Shown here piece after piece: positions 43,951 through 51,737 of a DNA stretch of 64,000 nt (positions within the stretch are counted from its first letter, which is position 1; every line of letters begins with the position of its first letter). The notes beneath the pieces were generated by a model. It was not told the origin of the DNA. It saw only the letters and a program-made list of their open reading frames with translations, and searched no databases. The translations under genes and the position numbers were made by a program. Origin of the DNA: Caldora sp965222765 (GTDB taxonomy: Bacteria > Cyanobacteriota > Cyanobacteriia > Cyanobacteriales > Coleofasciculaceae); contig CBDCVG010000030.1 in the NCBI GenBank assembly GCA_965222765.1, positions 1 to 64,000 on the forward strand. Reading direction: 5' to 3'.

Positions 43951-44172
43951 TCAATTCTCAATTCTTTCAATATACTGAGTGTCTATCAGAAACGCTCCCT
44001 TAGTAAAGCGAACACCCCAAAATCCTCCCGGACGGCGGTCAAGGATTACTCCTTCTTCCCCCAAATGAATTACACTAGGAGGTCGTAGCATCGGCATGGG
44101 TTCAGCCGTTTTAACATAGCGCGGTAGCTCAATTACCCGGACGCGATCGCCAACTTGAAATTCTTTAGACAT
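43951..44172 (-). CDS. sipA: SipA-like regulator (DUF3148), NblS-interacting protein
   Basis: The 73-residue protein has the SipA pattern: VGDRVRVIELPRYVKTAEPM, then PMLRPPSVIHLGEEGVI and RRPGGFWGVRFTKGAFL. SipA is a small SH3-like protein that binds the sensor kinase NblS (Hik33) and stimulates its phosphorylation in the high-light and nutrient-stress pathway. The full length fits the family. A heptamer array lies just upstream. The assignment rests on recalled family sequences. Confidence 0.8.
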   Translation of the reverse strand: MSKEFQVGDRVRVIELPRYVKTAEPMPMLRPPSVIHLGEEGVILDRRPGGFWGVRFTKGAFLIDTQYIERIEN

Positions 44173-44185
44173 GCTAGTTATTTGT

Positions 44186-44248
44186 TATTTGGGAATTGGG
44201 AATTGGGAATTGGGAATTGCTAATTGCTAATTGCTAATTGCTAATTGG
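44186..44248. repeat. compound heptamer array (GGGAATT)n then (TGCTAAT)n
   Basis: Three to four copies of GGGAATT run into four copies of TGCTAAT with the phase kept, showing that unit sequence can change while the 7-bp period stays. Confidence 0.85.
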
Positions 44249-44317
44249 GAATTTCTCCCTTATCTCCCATCTCCCCAACTCCCAAACTCCCCCATCTCCC
44301 CATCTCCCCACACCCCG

Positions 44318-45325
44318 CTAAGGAGCTTGCCAAATTCTTTGGTGATATTGCTCCACATCTGCATAAGGGTCTGGGGTATTATGAGAATGGTTGTGGGAGT
44401 GGTCATGTCCATGACTGTGGTGATGATGGTGGTCATGTCCGTGAACAGTACCATTGCCAACTGCTGCTAGTCGGAACTTACACATTTCACAGTTCATCTG
44501 TACTTGTCCCAACTGAGTTTCAATTTCTCGCTCCCGGAGTACGGATAACAGCTGTGGTTGAATTCCCATCTCCGGTAGACAAGTCAGGGAAATTTCTGGA
44601 TATTGCTCCTGTTGTTGAGCAGTGATATCAAAAATTTTTTTCACCAGTACCCCAGTAAAGAGGAAGTAGGGAACCACAATAATGCGCTGAGGTTGGTAGA
44701 GTCGAGCACGACGGAAGCCTTCTTCGATGCGGGGATGGGTGATACCAATAAAACAAGTTTCTACAGTCTGGTAACCGCTACCTTCCCAGAGGATGCGAGC
44801 CATTTTGTAGACATCGCCGTTAGCATCGGGATCACTTGAACCTCGCCCCACAAATAGCAAAACTGTATCTTCCCTTCTGCCTTCTTTTCCTGAGGATTCA
44901 TCAAGGTTTGCGAGGCGCTTGCGCCACAAATCCAAAATCTGGGGGTTAATGCCAAAGTGACGCCCATAGTAAAACTTCACCTGAGGATGTCTGGCTCTAG
45001 CTCTATCTAACTCGTTGGTGACATCAAACTTATTGTGCCGTGCAGCAAACAGCAGAATCGGTAAAACAGAAAATTCTGTGTAGCCTTGTTCCACACATTG
45101 GTCTACTCCCTCTTGAATTGTCGGGCCAGTTAGTTCCAAAAAGCAAGGCAAAACAGGTCGAGAGGAGTCTAAGCTTCGGTAAGTATCAGCAAAATCAAGG
45201 AAAGTCTGACGCCCTTCCTTGTCTCTGGTACCATGACCAATCATTAATAAAGGACGTTTTAATGGTAGAGGTGGCAAAGATAGTGACACCTTAGTGAAAT
45301 GGTTTATCTCAATCGCAGTCATCAA
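44318..45325 (-). CDS. cbiX: sirohydrochlorin cobaltochelatase
   Basis: The 335-residue chelatase inserts cobalt into sirohydrochlorin at the start of the anaerobic B12 pathway. The two CbiX halves are visible: LLMIGHGTRDKEGRQTF with the active-site His, VLPILLFAARHNKFD, then LLFVGRGSSDPDANGD, and VVPYFLFTGVLVKKI in the second half. Next come MNCEMCKFR, a two-Cys motif, and a His-rich tail (HDHHHHHSHGHDHSHNHSH) that probably stores or delivers metal. A cobalamin riboswitch lies upstream on the same strand. A role in siroheme is less likely given the riboswitch. Confidence 0.93.
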   Translation of the reverse strand: MMTAIEINHFTKVSLSLPPLPLKRPLLMIGHGTRDKEGRQTFLDFADTYRSLDSSRPVLPCFLELTGPTIQEGVDQCVEQGYTEFSVLPILLFAARHNKFDVTNELDRARARHPQVKFYYGRHFGINPQILDLWRKRLANLDESSGKEGRREDTVLLFVGRGSSDPDANGDVYKMARILWEGSGYQTVETCFIGITHPRIEEGFRRARLYQPQRIIVVPYFLFTGVLVKKIFDITAQQQEQYPEISLTCLPEMGIQPQLLSVLREREIETQLGQVQMNCEMCKFRLAAVGNGTVHGHDHHHHHSHGHDHSHNHSHNTPDPYADVEQYHQRIWQAP

Positions 45326-45377
45326 ATTTTAAGCTCCCTTCCTGTGCAAGGCAGGAAATAGAGTGGACAAGCAACAA

Positions 45378-45560
45378 ATAGGTGTTCTGGCTTCAGTAGG
45401 AAGTATCAAGTTTAAAAGACAAGAATAGGTGCAAATCGCCATTCGCCTTTACACCAAGAGAATTCAACTTTGTTTCACCTTTCATCCTTTCCTCCTGTTA
45501 CAGCTGCCGCACAGCCCCGGAATTGCACCGCTGTTTCCCCATATTGTTGCGGTTTATTCG
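45378..45560 (-). promoter_or_regulatory. cobalamin riboswitch upstream of cbiX
   Basis: Read on the minus strand, this region has GGGGAAACAGCGGTGCAATT followed by CCGGGGCTGTGCGGC and AGCTGTAA, then about 95 bases later AGCCAGAACACCTA. These match the B12 riboswitch core (GGTG, the GGGGCTG and GCAGCTGTAA segment) and the 3' AGCCAGGAGACC-type box. It would lower cbiX expression when adenosylcobalamin is plentiful. Confidence 0.88.
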
Positions 45561-45585
45561 TGCTTTGACATCTTAGCTGATTTGG

Positions 45586-45841
45586 GAATTGTTGTTTGTC
45601 CTTTGTTGTTTGTTATTTGTTGTTTGTTATTTGTTGTTTGAGAATTGAGAATTACCTCAAAGAAGCGTAAAATCGTGGGGAGATAGGGAGATAAGGAGAT
45701 GGGGAAATAGGGGAAACGCTTGCTAGCCAAGTATTTTATTGGGGTGAGGGGTTTGACACCCCAGTTCTTTGACCCACAGTATCCTTGAGTACAAGGATTC
45801 TCAGCAGTAGAATCTTTCTAAACTATCCTCTATAACGATAC
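45586..45841. other. spacer between riboswitch and hpt
   Basis: It contains a (TTTGTTG/TTTGTTA) heptamer array at about 45596-45640 and a GGGGTG/CACCCC hairpin at 45741-45762. It must also hold the promoters for both divergent genes. Confidence 0.5.
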
Positions 45842-46810
45842 ATGAGCCAGATTTCTCCCCCAGCATCTACTTCTTCCCCACTTAACCTATTTCAACAGCC
45901 GATTAATTGGCTCTATGCCTTGTGGAAATTTTGCCGCCCCCATACAATTATCGGCACTAGCTTTAGTGTTTGGGCGTTGTATCCGGTTGCCTTGAGAGCC
46001 ACTGAAGCTCATCTGACAGTAGGGAGTTTCGAGCAACTGCTGGGGAGTTGGATTGCTTGCTTGTGTGGCAATGTTTATATTGTCGGGTTGAATCAACTAG
46101 AAGATGTTGAAATTGATCAAATTAATAAACCCCATCTGCCAATTGCCGCAGGTGAGTTTTCTCGCCGACAAGCTCAGTTAATTATTGCTGTTAGTGGCAT
46201 CCTCGCACTGCTATTGGCAGGATTTTTGGGCCCATGGTTGTTCTTGATGGTAAGTATTAGTTTGGCAATTGGCACTGCTTATTCTCTACCACCGGTGCGG
46301 TTGAAGCAGTTCCCCTTTTGGGCAGCGGTGTGTATTTTTTCTGTACGAGGGGCAATCGTTAATTTAGGACTGTTTTTACATTTCAGTTGGATGTTGCAGG
46401 GGAAAGCAGTAATGATGCCAACACCTGCGGTATGGGCATTGACGTTGTTTATTTTAGTATTTACCTTTGCGATCGCGATTTTTAAAGATATCCCGGATAT
46501 GGAGGGAGACAAACAGTACAATATCACCACTTTTACTATTAGGTTAGGTAAGCCAGCGGTGTTTAACTTAGCAAGGTGGGTAATAACTACTTGTTATTTA
46601 GGGATGATGGTAGCTGGTTGGCTCCTAAGTACTTCAGTTAATCCTTTCTTTTTGGGCGTAACTCATCTAGCAGCATTAATTCTATTGTGGTGGCGTAGTT
46701 ACAATATAGACTTACAAGATAAAAGTGCGATCGCTAGTTGTTATCAATTTATCTGGAAACTCTTTTTTCTGGAATACCTTCTTTTCCCGATAGCTTGTCT
46801 TCTAGCTTGA
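45842..46810 (+). CDS. hpt: homogentisate phytyltransferase
   Basis: Hpt joins homogentisate and phytyl diphosphate in tocopherol (vitamin E) synthesis at the inner or thylakoid membrane. The 322-residue UbiA-family protein has about nine membrane helices and two Asp-rich motifs, NQLEDVEIDQINKP and KDIPDMEGDKQYN, plus RPHTIIGTSFSVW near the N-terminus; all match Slr1736-type enzymes rather than UbiA or chlorophyll synthase. The ATG at 45842 begins a short Ser/Pro-rich lead. It is followed closely by a lipoprotein gene on the same strand. Confidence 0.9.
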   Translation: MSQISPPASTSSPLNLFQQPINWLYALWKFCRPHTIIGTSFSVWALYPVALRATEAHLTVGSFEQLLGSWIACLCGNVYIVGLNQLEDVEIDQINKPHLPIAAGEFSRRQAQLIIAVSGILALLLAGFLGPWLFLMVSISLAIGTAYSLPPVRLKQFPFWAAVCIFSVRGAIVNLGLFLHFSWMLQGKAVMMPTPAVWALTLFILVFTFAIAIFKDIPDMEGDKQYNITTFTIRLGKPAVFNLARWVITTCYLGMMVAGWLLSTSVNPFFLGVTHLAALILLWWRSYNIDLQDKSAIASCYQFIWKLFFLEYLLFPIACLLA

Positions 46811-46838
46811 AAATAGCAAATGAGAACTAGGAAAAAAG

Positions 46839-47342
46839 ATGCTAACTTCAACAAAACTCGGACTATTGACTGCTATCTCAGCTCTAATTGCCCTAAGTAC
46901 TGGATGTGCTGCTCCTGAGCCACCCACCACGACATCCTCTATAGGTGCAACAATTCAATCTGCAGTCGAAACCACAGCACAAACCTCAACCACCATCACA
47001 GATGGAGAACTAGTCAGCAAAGAAACATCCCTTGACTGCGATAATGCCCAAACTCAAACAGAAATTAATGCTTGTGCTGCTTTAGAGGCAGAAGAAGCAG
47101 ACAAAAAATTAAATCAGGTTTATCAGCAACTGCGGGCAAAAATCAAAGACTCCCCCCAAGAAGAACGACTGATAGAGGCGCAGCAACAATGGATTAAGTT
47201 TAGAGATGCTGATTGCGAATATGCAAAGGGTCAATATGAAGGAGGTTCAATTGTACCTACGATTGAAGCTGCTTGCATTACCCAATTAACTGAACAACGT
47301 ACCCAAGATTTAGAGGACTATTTAGAAGACGCAAGCCTTTAA
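46839..47342 (+). CDS. LprI/DUF1311-type lipoprotein
   Basis: The 167-residue product has a lipoprotein signal ending at LSTGCAAP, a Thr-rich linker, and a C-terminal DUF1311 (lysozyme inhibitor LprI-like) domain. Its pattern is CDNAQTQTEINACAALEAEE, LNQVYQQLRA, LIEAQQQWIKFRDADCEY and a later Cys. Four cysteines likely form two disulfides. Some family members inhibit host lysozyme; the role in a cyanobacterium is unknown. It starts 28 bases after hpt and may share its transcript. Confidence 0.85.
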   Translation: MLTSTKLGLLTAISALIALSTGCAAPEPPTTTSSIGATIQSAVETTAQTSTTITDGELVSKETSLDCDNAQTQTEINACAALEAEEADKKLNQVYQQLRAKIKDSPQEERLIEAQQQWIKFRDADCEYAKGQYEGGSIVPTIEAACITQLTEQRTQDLEDYLEDASL

Positions 47343-47427
47343 CAAGTAATTTTTTTTCGTTCAGGTATAATGTAGAATTAAGAATAAAAATTCTAAATTC
47401 TAAATTCTAAATTCTACATTTGACTTT

Positions 47428-48192
47428 ATGGTTGAAACTTCTCAACAAACATATCTGATAGCTATTGCTGTAGTCGGTGTCATTTTAGCTGTTCTTGCTT
47501 TTTTCTTACAGAAGACAAGTGTTACTTCATCCCTTTTCCAAAAAGGAGTCACACTCTACAAGCAAAAAGATTACCAAAATGCTGAGGTAGTTTTTCGTCA
47601 GCTGATTGAACGCCAATCTAGTAATGAAATGATTCCCTTGCTATTGGGGAAGATACTGGTGAAGCAAGATAAGTTTGATGAGGCAGTTTCTGTCTTCCGG
47701 AAATTAGTCGATAACTCACCCAAAAACGTCGATGGTTATTTGGGATTGGGAGAAGCTCTGATTAAGCAAGGCAATCTACCAGAGGCTATTGCTGTATATC
47801 GAGAATTAATTCGTCGCACTCCCGAAAATACAGAAATTCCCTTGCAGATAGGAGCAGTTTTATCTAAGGAAGACAAGTTAGAGGAAGTAATCACTGCTTA
47901 TCGAGAAGTGGTGCAAGAAAATCCCGATCAAGCAGTAGTTCATTTGAACTTAGCCAATGTGCTGATGGCGCAAGGAGATGTAGAGGTAGCAATCTGTGAG
48001 TATCAAGAAGCAATTCATCTCAAAATCGAAAAACCAATTGCATACTGGTATTTAGGAGATGCTTTCAACCAACAAGGCAAGCAAGATGAGGCACTCGCTG
48101 TGTGGCGGGAAGGAGTAAAGCTCAATCCTAATGATACAGTGGGGATATCAAGAATTAAGCAGGTTCTTAGTGAGCAAGGTAAGTTAGGTTAG
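47428..48192 (+). CDS. membrane-anchored TPR protein
   Basis: The 254-residue protein has one N-terminal transmembrane helix (LIAIAVVGVILAVLAFFL) and about six tetratricopeptide repeats of 34 residues (GVTLYKQKDYQNAEVVFRQL, GEALIKQGNLPEAIAVYREL, GDAFNQQGKQDEALAVWREG). It probably scaffolds a complex at the membrane. A TAAATTC heptamer array precedes it. No partner is evident. Confidence 0.85.
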   Translation: MVETSQQTYLIAIAVVGVILAVLAFFLQKTSVTSSLFQKGVTLYKQKDYQNAEVVFRQLIERQSSNEMIPLLLGKILVKQDKFDEAVSVFRKLVDNSPKNVDGYLGLGEALIKQGNLPEAIAVYRELIRRTPENTEIPLQIGAVLSKEDKLEEVITAYREVVQENPDQAVVHLNLANVLMAQGDVEVAICEYQEAIHLKIEKPIAYWYLGDAFNQQGKQDEALAVWREGVKLNPNDTVGISRIKQVLSEQGKLG

Positions 48193-48713
48193 ACCTTCAA
48201 GAAACACGCTCAAAGTTAATGGCTAATGGCTAATAGCTAATGGCTAATCTTTGAAGAAATTGTTGGTTGTTTGTAAAAAAAACAAATAACAAAAAACAAA
48301 TAAAAAACAACCAAGCGGCGGGCGACTATCCCTTGCATTCCTAAAGGAATAGGCTTCCCGCCGCTTTCGGTGAGGTGTGAAGCGATCGCACGCTTGTTAC
48401 AATCGATATAATTCCTATCCGTTATCCAGAGTACTTTGTAGCCTGGTTATCACCCCCTGAGCTCTTTGCCTTTGAAATGGAACACATCGATAATCTGTCA
48501 TTCTGAACGTAGCGATAATCTGTCATTCTGAACGTAGCGATAGCGGAGTGAAGAATCTCGCCAGATGCTTTGCTTCAGGGAGCTTGCCCTCAAACAAAGC
48601 GAAGGGTTACGCTCAGTATGACAAAAGTTCAATTTGTAACCGTCTCCAGTATATCCAACTCAATCTTGCCCTGAGCCAAAATAGAACAGTCCTCTTGCAT
48701 AGGAGCCGTAAAC
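48193..48713. other. repeat-rich gap upstream of the EAD/TIR island
   Basis: No gene is present. It holds a TAATGGC heptamer array (about 48217-48248) and a 10-bp hairpin, AAGCGGCGGG at 48313-48322 with CCCGCCGCTT at 48357-48366. A direct duplication of TGTCATTCTGAACGTAGCGA lies at about 48498-48541. An AGGAG ribosome site sits at 48701-48705. Confidence 0.65.
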
Positions 48714-49775
48714 ATGACTGTTCAGTTGTCTCAGCCGGATTTTCAGCGACTAACCCGTATTATTCAGAATTTACCCGACTTTGCTAATGTGCGCGATCGC
48801 AGACGTTTAGTTGTTGGGGCATTGGAAGGTGTATCCCAGGTAGATGTAATTCTAGGAAGGTTAGATTTAGATGGTTCTCCCATGGGTATATCTGTGGAAG
48901 TGGTACGCTTCTTGTCACAGTTTGGACAGGTGGCTTACGGCAAAGAAGCCTTAAGCGTTTTCCTCAACTATATTCAGCCTTTTACTAGCGATGAAGATTC
49001 CGAGTTCATTTTAGAGTTATTTCAGAAGTATCCCCTTGATACTCCAGCCACTCCCAGCCGCTTGATTGACAGATGGCGGGGAACTACCAGGGTAGCTGAT
49101 GTACAGGAAAACATTATTGGGGAAAATACCCTACGCCACATTTATATTTTGAACTTGGCTCTTGAGGCAGCAAAAGCTGTGGTTCATTTGCAGCTTCCCA
49201 AGGGTGCGGGTACAGGTTTTATGATTGCACCGGATTTGTTGATGACAAACAATCATGTTATTGCTAATCTGGAGCAAGCTGAACAGACTGAATATAGTTT
49301 TAATTACCAACTGGATATCAACGGTAAAGAGTGTGAAATACAGACAGCGCAAGCGTTACCGGGTGGTGCATTTTATACTAATCCTGAATTAGACTATACA
49401 GTTGTATGCCTAAAAGATTTACCATCCTTTGGTAGTTCCTTAATTCTCCAGGGTAAGCAAATGCGGCGAGACGATCGCGTGGCAATTATCCAGCATCCTA
49501 GTGGACATTTGAAAAAAATTTCCATGCAGAATAATTTTGTCGCCTATGCTGATGCCAACCTCGTGCAATATACCACGAGTACTTTACCTGGTTCTTCCGG
49601 TTCACCTGTGTTTGATGATGAATTTAAAGTAGTGGCGATTCATCACAGTGGTGGGATGTTGGTTGAGCCGGGAACACAGCAACTTTATTTACGCAATGCA
49701 GGTACGAGTATGACAGCGGTGTTGAGTGATTTGAAGAGCAATGCACCAGAAATTTACACTCAGTTACAAGGATAG
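48714..49775 (+). CDS. EAD-like domain fused to trypsin-like serine protease
   Basis: The 353-residue protein starts with a helical adaptor-like domain (about residues 5-108: FQRLTRIIQNLPDFANVRDR through FLSQFG and KEALSVFLNYI) resembling the effector-associated domains of bacterial conflict systems. The second half is a chymotrypsin-fold protease with His181 (MTNNHVIAN), Asp227 (ELDYTVV) and Ser295 (PGSSGSPVF), all intact. It has no signal peptide, so it acts in the cytosol. A good AGGAG lies 8 bases before the ATG. It is the first gene of a co-directional cluster; the next starts 7 bases after its stop. It is probably a proteolytic effector, by analogy. Confidence 0.88.
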   Translation: MTVQLSQPDFQRLTRIIQNLPDFANVRDRRRLVVGALEGVSQVDVILGRLDLDGSPMGISVEVVRFLSQFGQVAYGKEALSVFLNYIQPFTSDEDSEFILELFQKYPLDTPATPSRLIDRWRGTTRVADVQENIIGENTLRHIYILNLALEAAKAVVHLQLPKGAGTGFMIAPDLLMTNNHVIANLEQAEQTEYSFNYQLDINGKECEIQTAQALPGGAFYTNPELDYTVVCLKDLPSFGSSLILQGKQMRRDDRVAIIQHPSGHLKKISMQNNFVAYADANLVQYTTSTLPGSSGSPVFDDEFKVVAIHHSGGMLVEPGTQQLYLRNAGTSMTAVLSDLKSNAPEIYTQLQG

Positions 49776-49782
49776 TTAGGTA

Positions 49783-50685
49783 ATGGCAATCAGTAACAAT
49801 AGCATCCAACAATTATCATCTCTACTCAGACCCTATTTACGGAATGAGAGTGAGCGTCGAGCCTATTTGATGAGGGCATTAGGAACCAATGCAGATGCAT
49901 TGAACTTGATTTGGAATGAACCTGTCAATACTTTCATTCCGAATATGGCACAAACATTGGAAGCTTTTGGTGAACTTACTCCTGGTAAACTTGCGCTTTG
50001 TGCCTTGTTGGAGGTGATTCGTGAAGATATGGGTGTAGATGTCAAGGTAAAGATCAATGCATTACTACAACAGATTAGAGAAGAACTAAGTCCCAAAGAA
50101 AATCAAGTTCCTCAATGGTATCGAAAAGCTGTAGCTCAATATTTTTACGTCACACTACAACGACTGAAAGAACAAGGATGTTTGAATATCCGCAAAGATG
50201 TAGTTGATGCCGACAGGCGACTGAACTATGCTGCTAAAATCACCGATTTTGAGCTACCCTTTGCAGTGATGAATATGCGTGGTGAAGCTTTTTTCCTGTT
50301 TTCTGAGTTTTCTGCGATCAACATGAAAACTTTGCAGCAGTTTTCTGCTCAGTGTATGAAGTGGGCAAAGCAGCAGGTTGCCCCCTCTGGGGTTGGTCAA
50401 GCCTTATACAATTTTAGAATACCAACCAACCTTTGTTTGGCAATTGCTCTTGTTGACAAAGTAGATCAGAAAACTGCAACTGAGGTACAGACAACCAATC
50501 CCTTAGATCATAAAGTAGATGCGTTATGGTATGAAATACCAATCATTTATGAACTTAGTCAACAGAAACTCTATTTCTATGACAAACCATCTACTGTCTG
50601 GGAAAACTTCAAAGGGGAGATAGCTTGGAAAAAGTTACGGACAGTTATTCAGGAGGTAGCATCGGGAAAACCTCTTAAAAGCTAG
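49783..50685 (+). CDS. EAD-like adaptor with unknown C-terminal domain
   Basis: The 300-residue protein begins with an EAD-like helical domain (MAISNNSIQQLSSLLRPYLR to LLQQIREEL, about residues 1-105). An unrecognised 190-residue domain follows (WYRKAVAQYFYVTLQRLKEQ, ELPFAVMNMRGEAFFLFSEF, DALWYEIPIIYELSQQKLYF). It is nearly identical over its whole length to the first 300 residues of the protein at 51738, which adds a TIR domain. The short gap after the protease gene implies one transcript. It may link the protease and TIR effectors through shared EAD contacts. Confidence 0.75.
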   Translation: MAISNNSIQQLSSLLRPYLRNESERRAYLMRALGTNADALNLIWNEPVNTFIPNMAQTLEAFGELTPGKLALCALLEVIREDMGVDVKVKINALLQQIREELSPKENQVPQWYRKAVAQYFYVTLQRLKEQGCLNIRKDVVDADRRLNYAAKITDFELPFAVMNMRGEAFFLFSEFSAINMKTLQQFSAQCMKWAKQQVAPSGVGQALYNFRIPTNLCLAIALVDKVDQKTATEVQTTNPLDHKVDALWYEIPIIYELSQQKLYFYDKPSTVWENFKGEIAWKKLRTVIQEVASGKPLKS

Positions 50686-50724
50686 TTAACTTAGGGCAAT
50701 ATAGTTTAATTACAGGTATATTAT

Positions 50725-51684
50725 ATGAGTTATAAACAAGGCTTAAACGAAGATGAGTTTAAAAAGTTAGTAAAAATTCTATCTCAAAGAAAAGAAGAAC
50801 GGGAAGAAATCATAACAATTGATACAGTTAGAGATAGTTTAAGAGAACTCGATCTCTCAGAATTAATGGTTGACAGTGATATTGAAGAGGTACGTAAACA
50901 AGTGAACAGAGAGTTTAAAAGGCGACAAAGGAAAAATTATCTAATTTTTGGCTTGATACTAATAATATTGACTAATCCTGCAGCCGCTTACGGAGGTTAT
51001 AAGCTAAAAGAATTTATTATCGCTAGATTGCCTGGAGATTCAGCTCCTTCTCAAGTCGATAACTCGGCAGAATTAGTTAATTTGGAAAAGCAAATTCAAG
51101 AACTAGAAACTGATAAAGCGGATCTAGAAGAGGAACTCAAAGATTCTGAAGTAACAAAAGAGCAGTTACAAAAACAGCTAGAAAAACTCGAAAATAAAAA
51201 CGAGGCTGCAAATACAAGTCCAACAACTACGACATCTCCTACAACCCCTTCATCTGACTCAAGTCCAACTACAACTAATTCAGTAGAAATTCAGGAGCTT
51301 GTTTTTGAACTCCAAGAGTGCAAAAAATCTCTGACATCCGCAACAACCAAAAATATTACGTGTTCTCTCCTAATCACAAGTACCAAAGAAAATAGTAAGG
51401 TTTATTTGTACTCAGACAACTATAATGGAAAGACCAGAATAATTGGAGCTGGCAAGGAAAGCATTGCTAAAAGAGTAAAACTTGGCAGTAATTCTAATAA
51501 ATATAAAACTATTATTGATAATAACCTGACTCAAGATATTCCAATGGAAGGAATTATTTCTTTTGAAGGTGTACCACAAGAAGTAGAGGAAATAGAAATT
51601 CTTGAAATTGATTCATATCTCAAAAGCTCTTATTATGATGGTGCTATCAAAGCAGAATTTCGCAATATTAATTTAGTTGAATAA
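50725..51684 (+). CDS. single-pass membrane protein with coiled coil
   Basis: The 319-residue protein has a charged helical N-terminus (EDEFKKLVKILSQRKEEREE), one transmembrane helix (YLIFGLILIILTNPAAAYGG), a coiled coil (LVNLEKQIQELETDKADLEE, KEQLQKQLEKLENKNEAANT), a Thr/Ser/Pro linker and a C-terminal beta-rich domain. I do not recognise it. It sits between the two near-identical EAD genes, and the scar sequence downstream (51698-51730) shows that duplication occurred around it. It may anchor the system at the membrane. Confidence 0.7.
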   Translation: MSYKQGLNEDEFKKLVKILSQRKEEREEIITIDTVRDSLRELDLSELMVDSDIEEVRKQVNREFKRRQRKNYLIFGLILIILTNPAAAYGGYKLKEFIIARLPGDSAPSQVDNSAELVNLEKQIQELETDKADLEEELKDSEVTKEQLQKQLEKLENKNEAANTSPTTTTSPTTPSSDSSPTTTNSVEIQELVFELQECKKSLTSATTKNITCSLLITSTKENSKVYLYSDNYNGKTRIIGAGKESIAKRVKLGSNSNKYKTIIDNNLTQDIPMEGIISFEGVPQEVEEIEILEIDSYLKSSYYDGAIKAEFRNINLVE

Positions 51685-51697
51685 CTAAAGGAATAAC

Positions 51698-51730
51698 GCA
51701 CCGGAGATTTATACTCGTTTACAGGGATAG
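51698..51730 (+). pseudogene. duplicated 3' tail of the protease gene
   Basis: The sequence encodes APEIYTRLQG then a stop, matching the last residues APEIYTQLQG of the protease at 48714. It lies directly before the second EAD gene, just as the original tail lies before the first. It shows the duplicated module included the junction. Confidence 0.8.
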
Positions 51731-51737
51731 CTAGTTA

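Noticed and set aside
45590..45650. Heptamer array near cbiX considered as part of the riboswitch
   Set aside because: It lies beyond the conserved core on the upstream side and matches intergenic arrays elsewhere.
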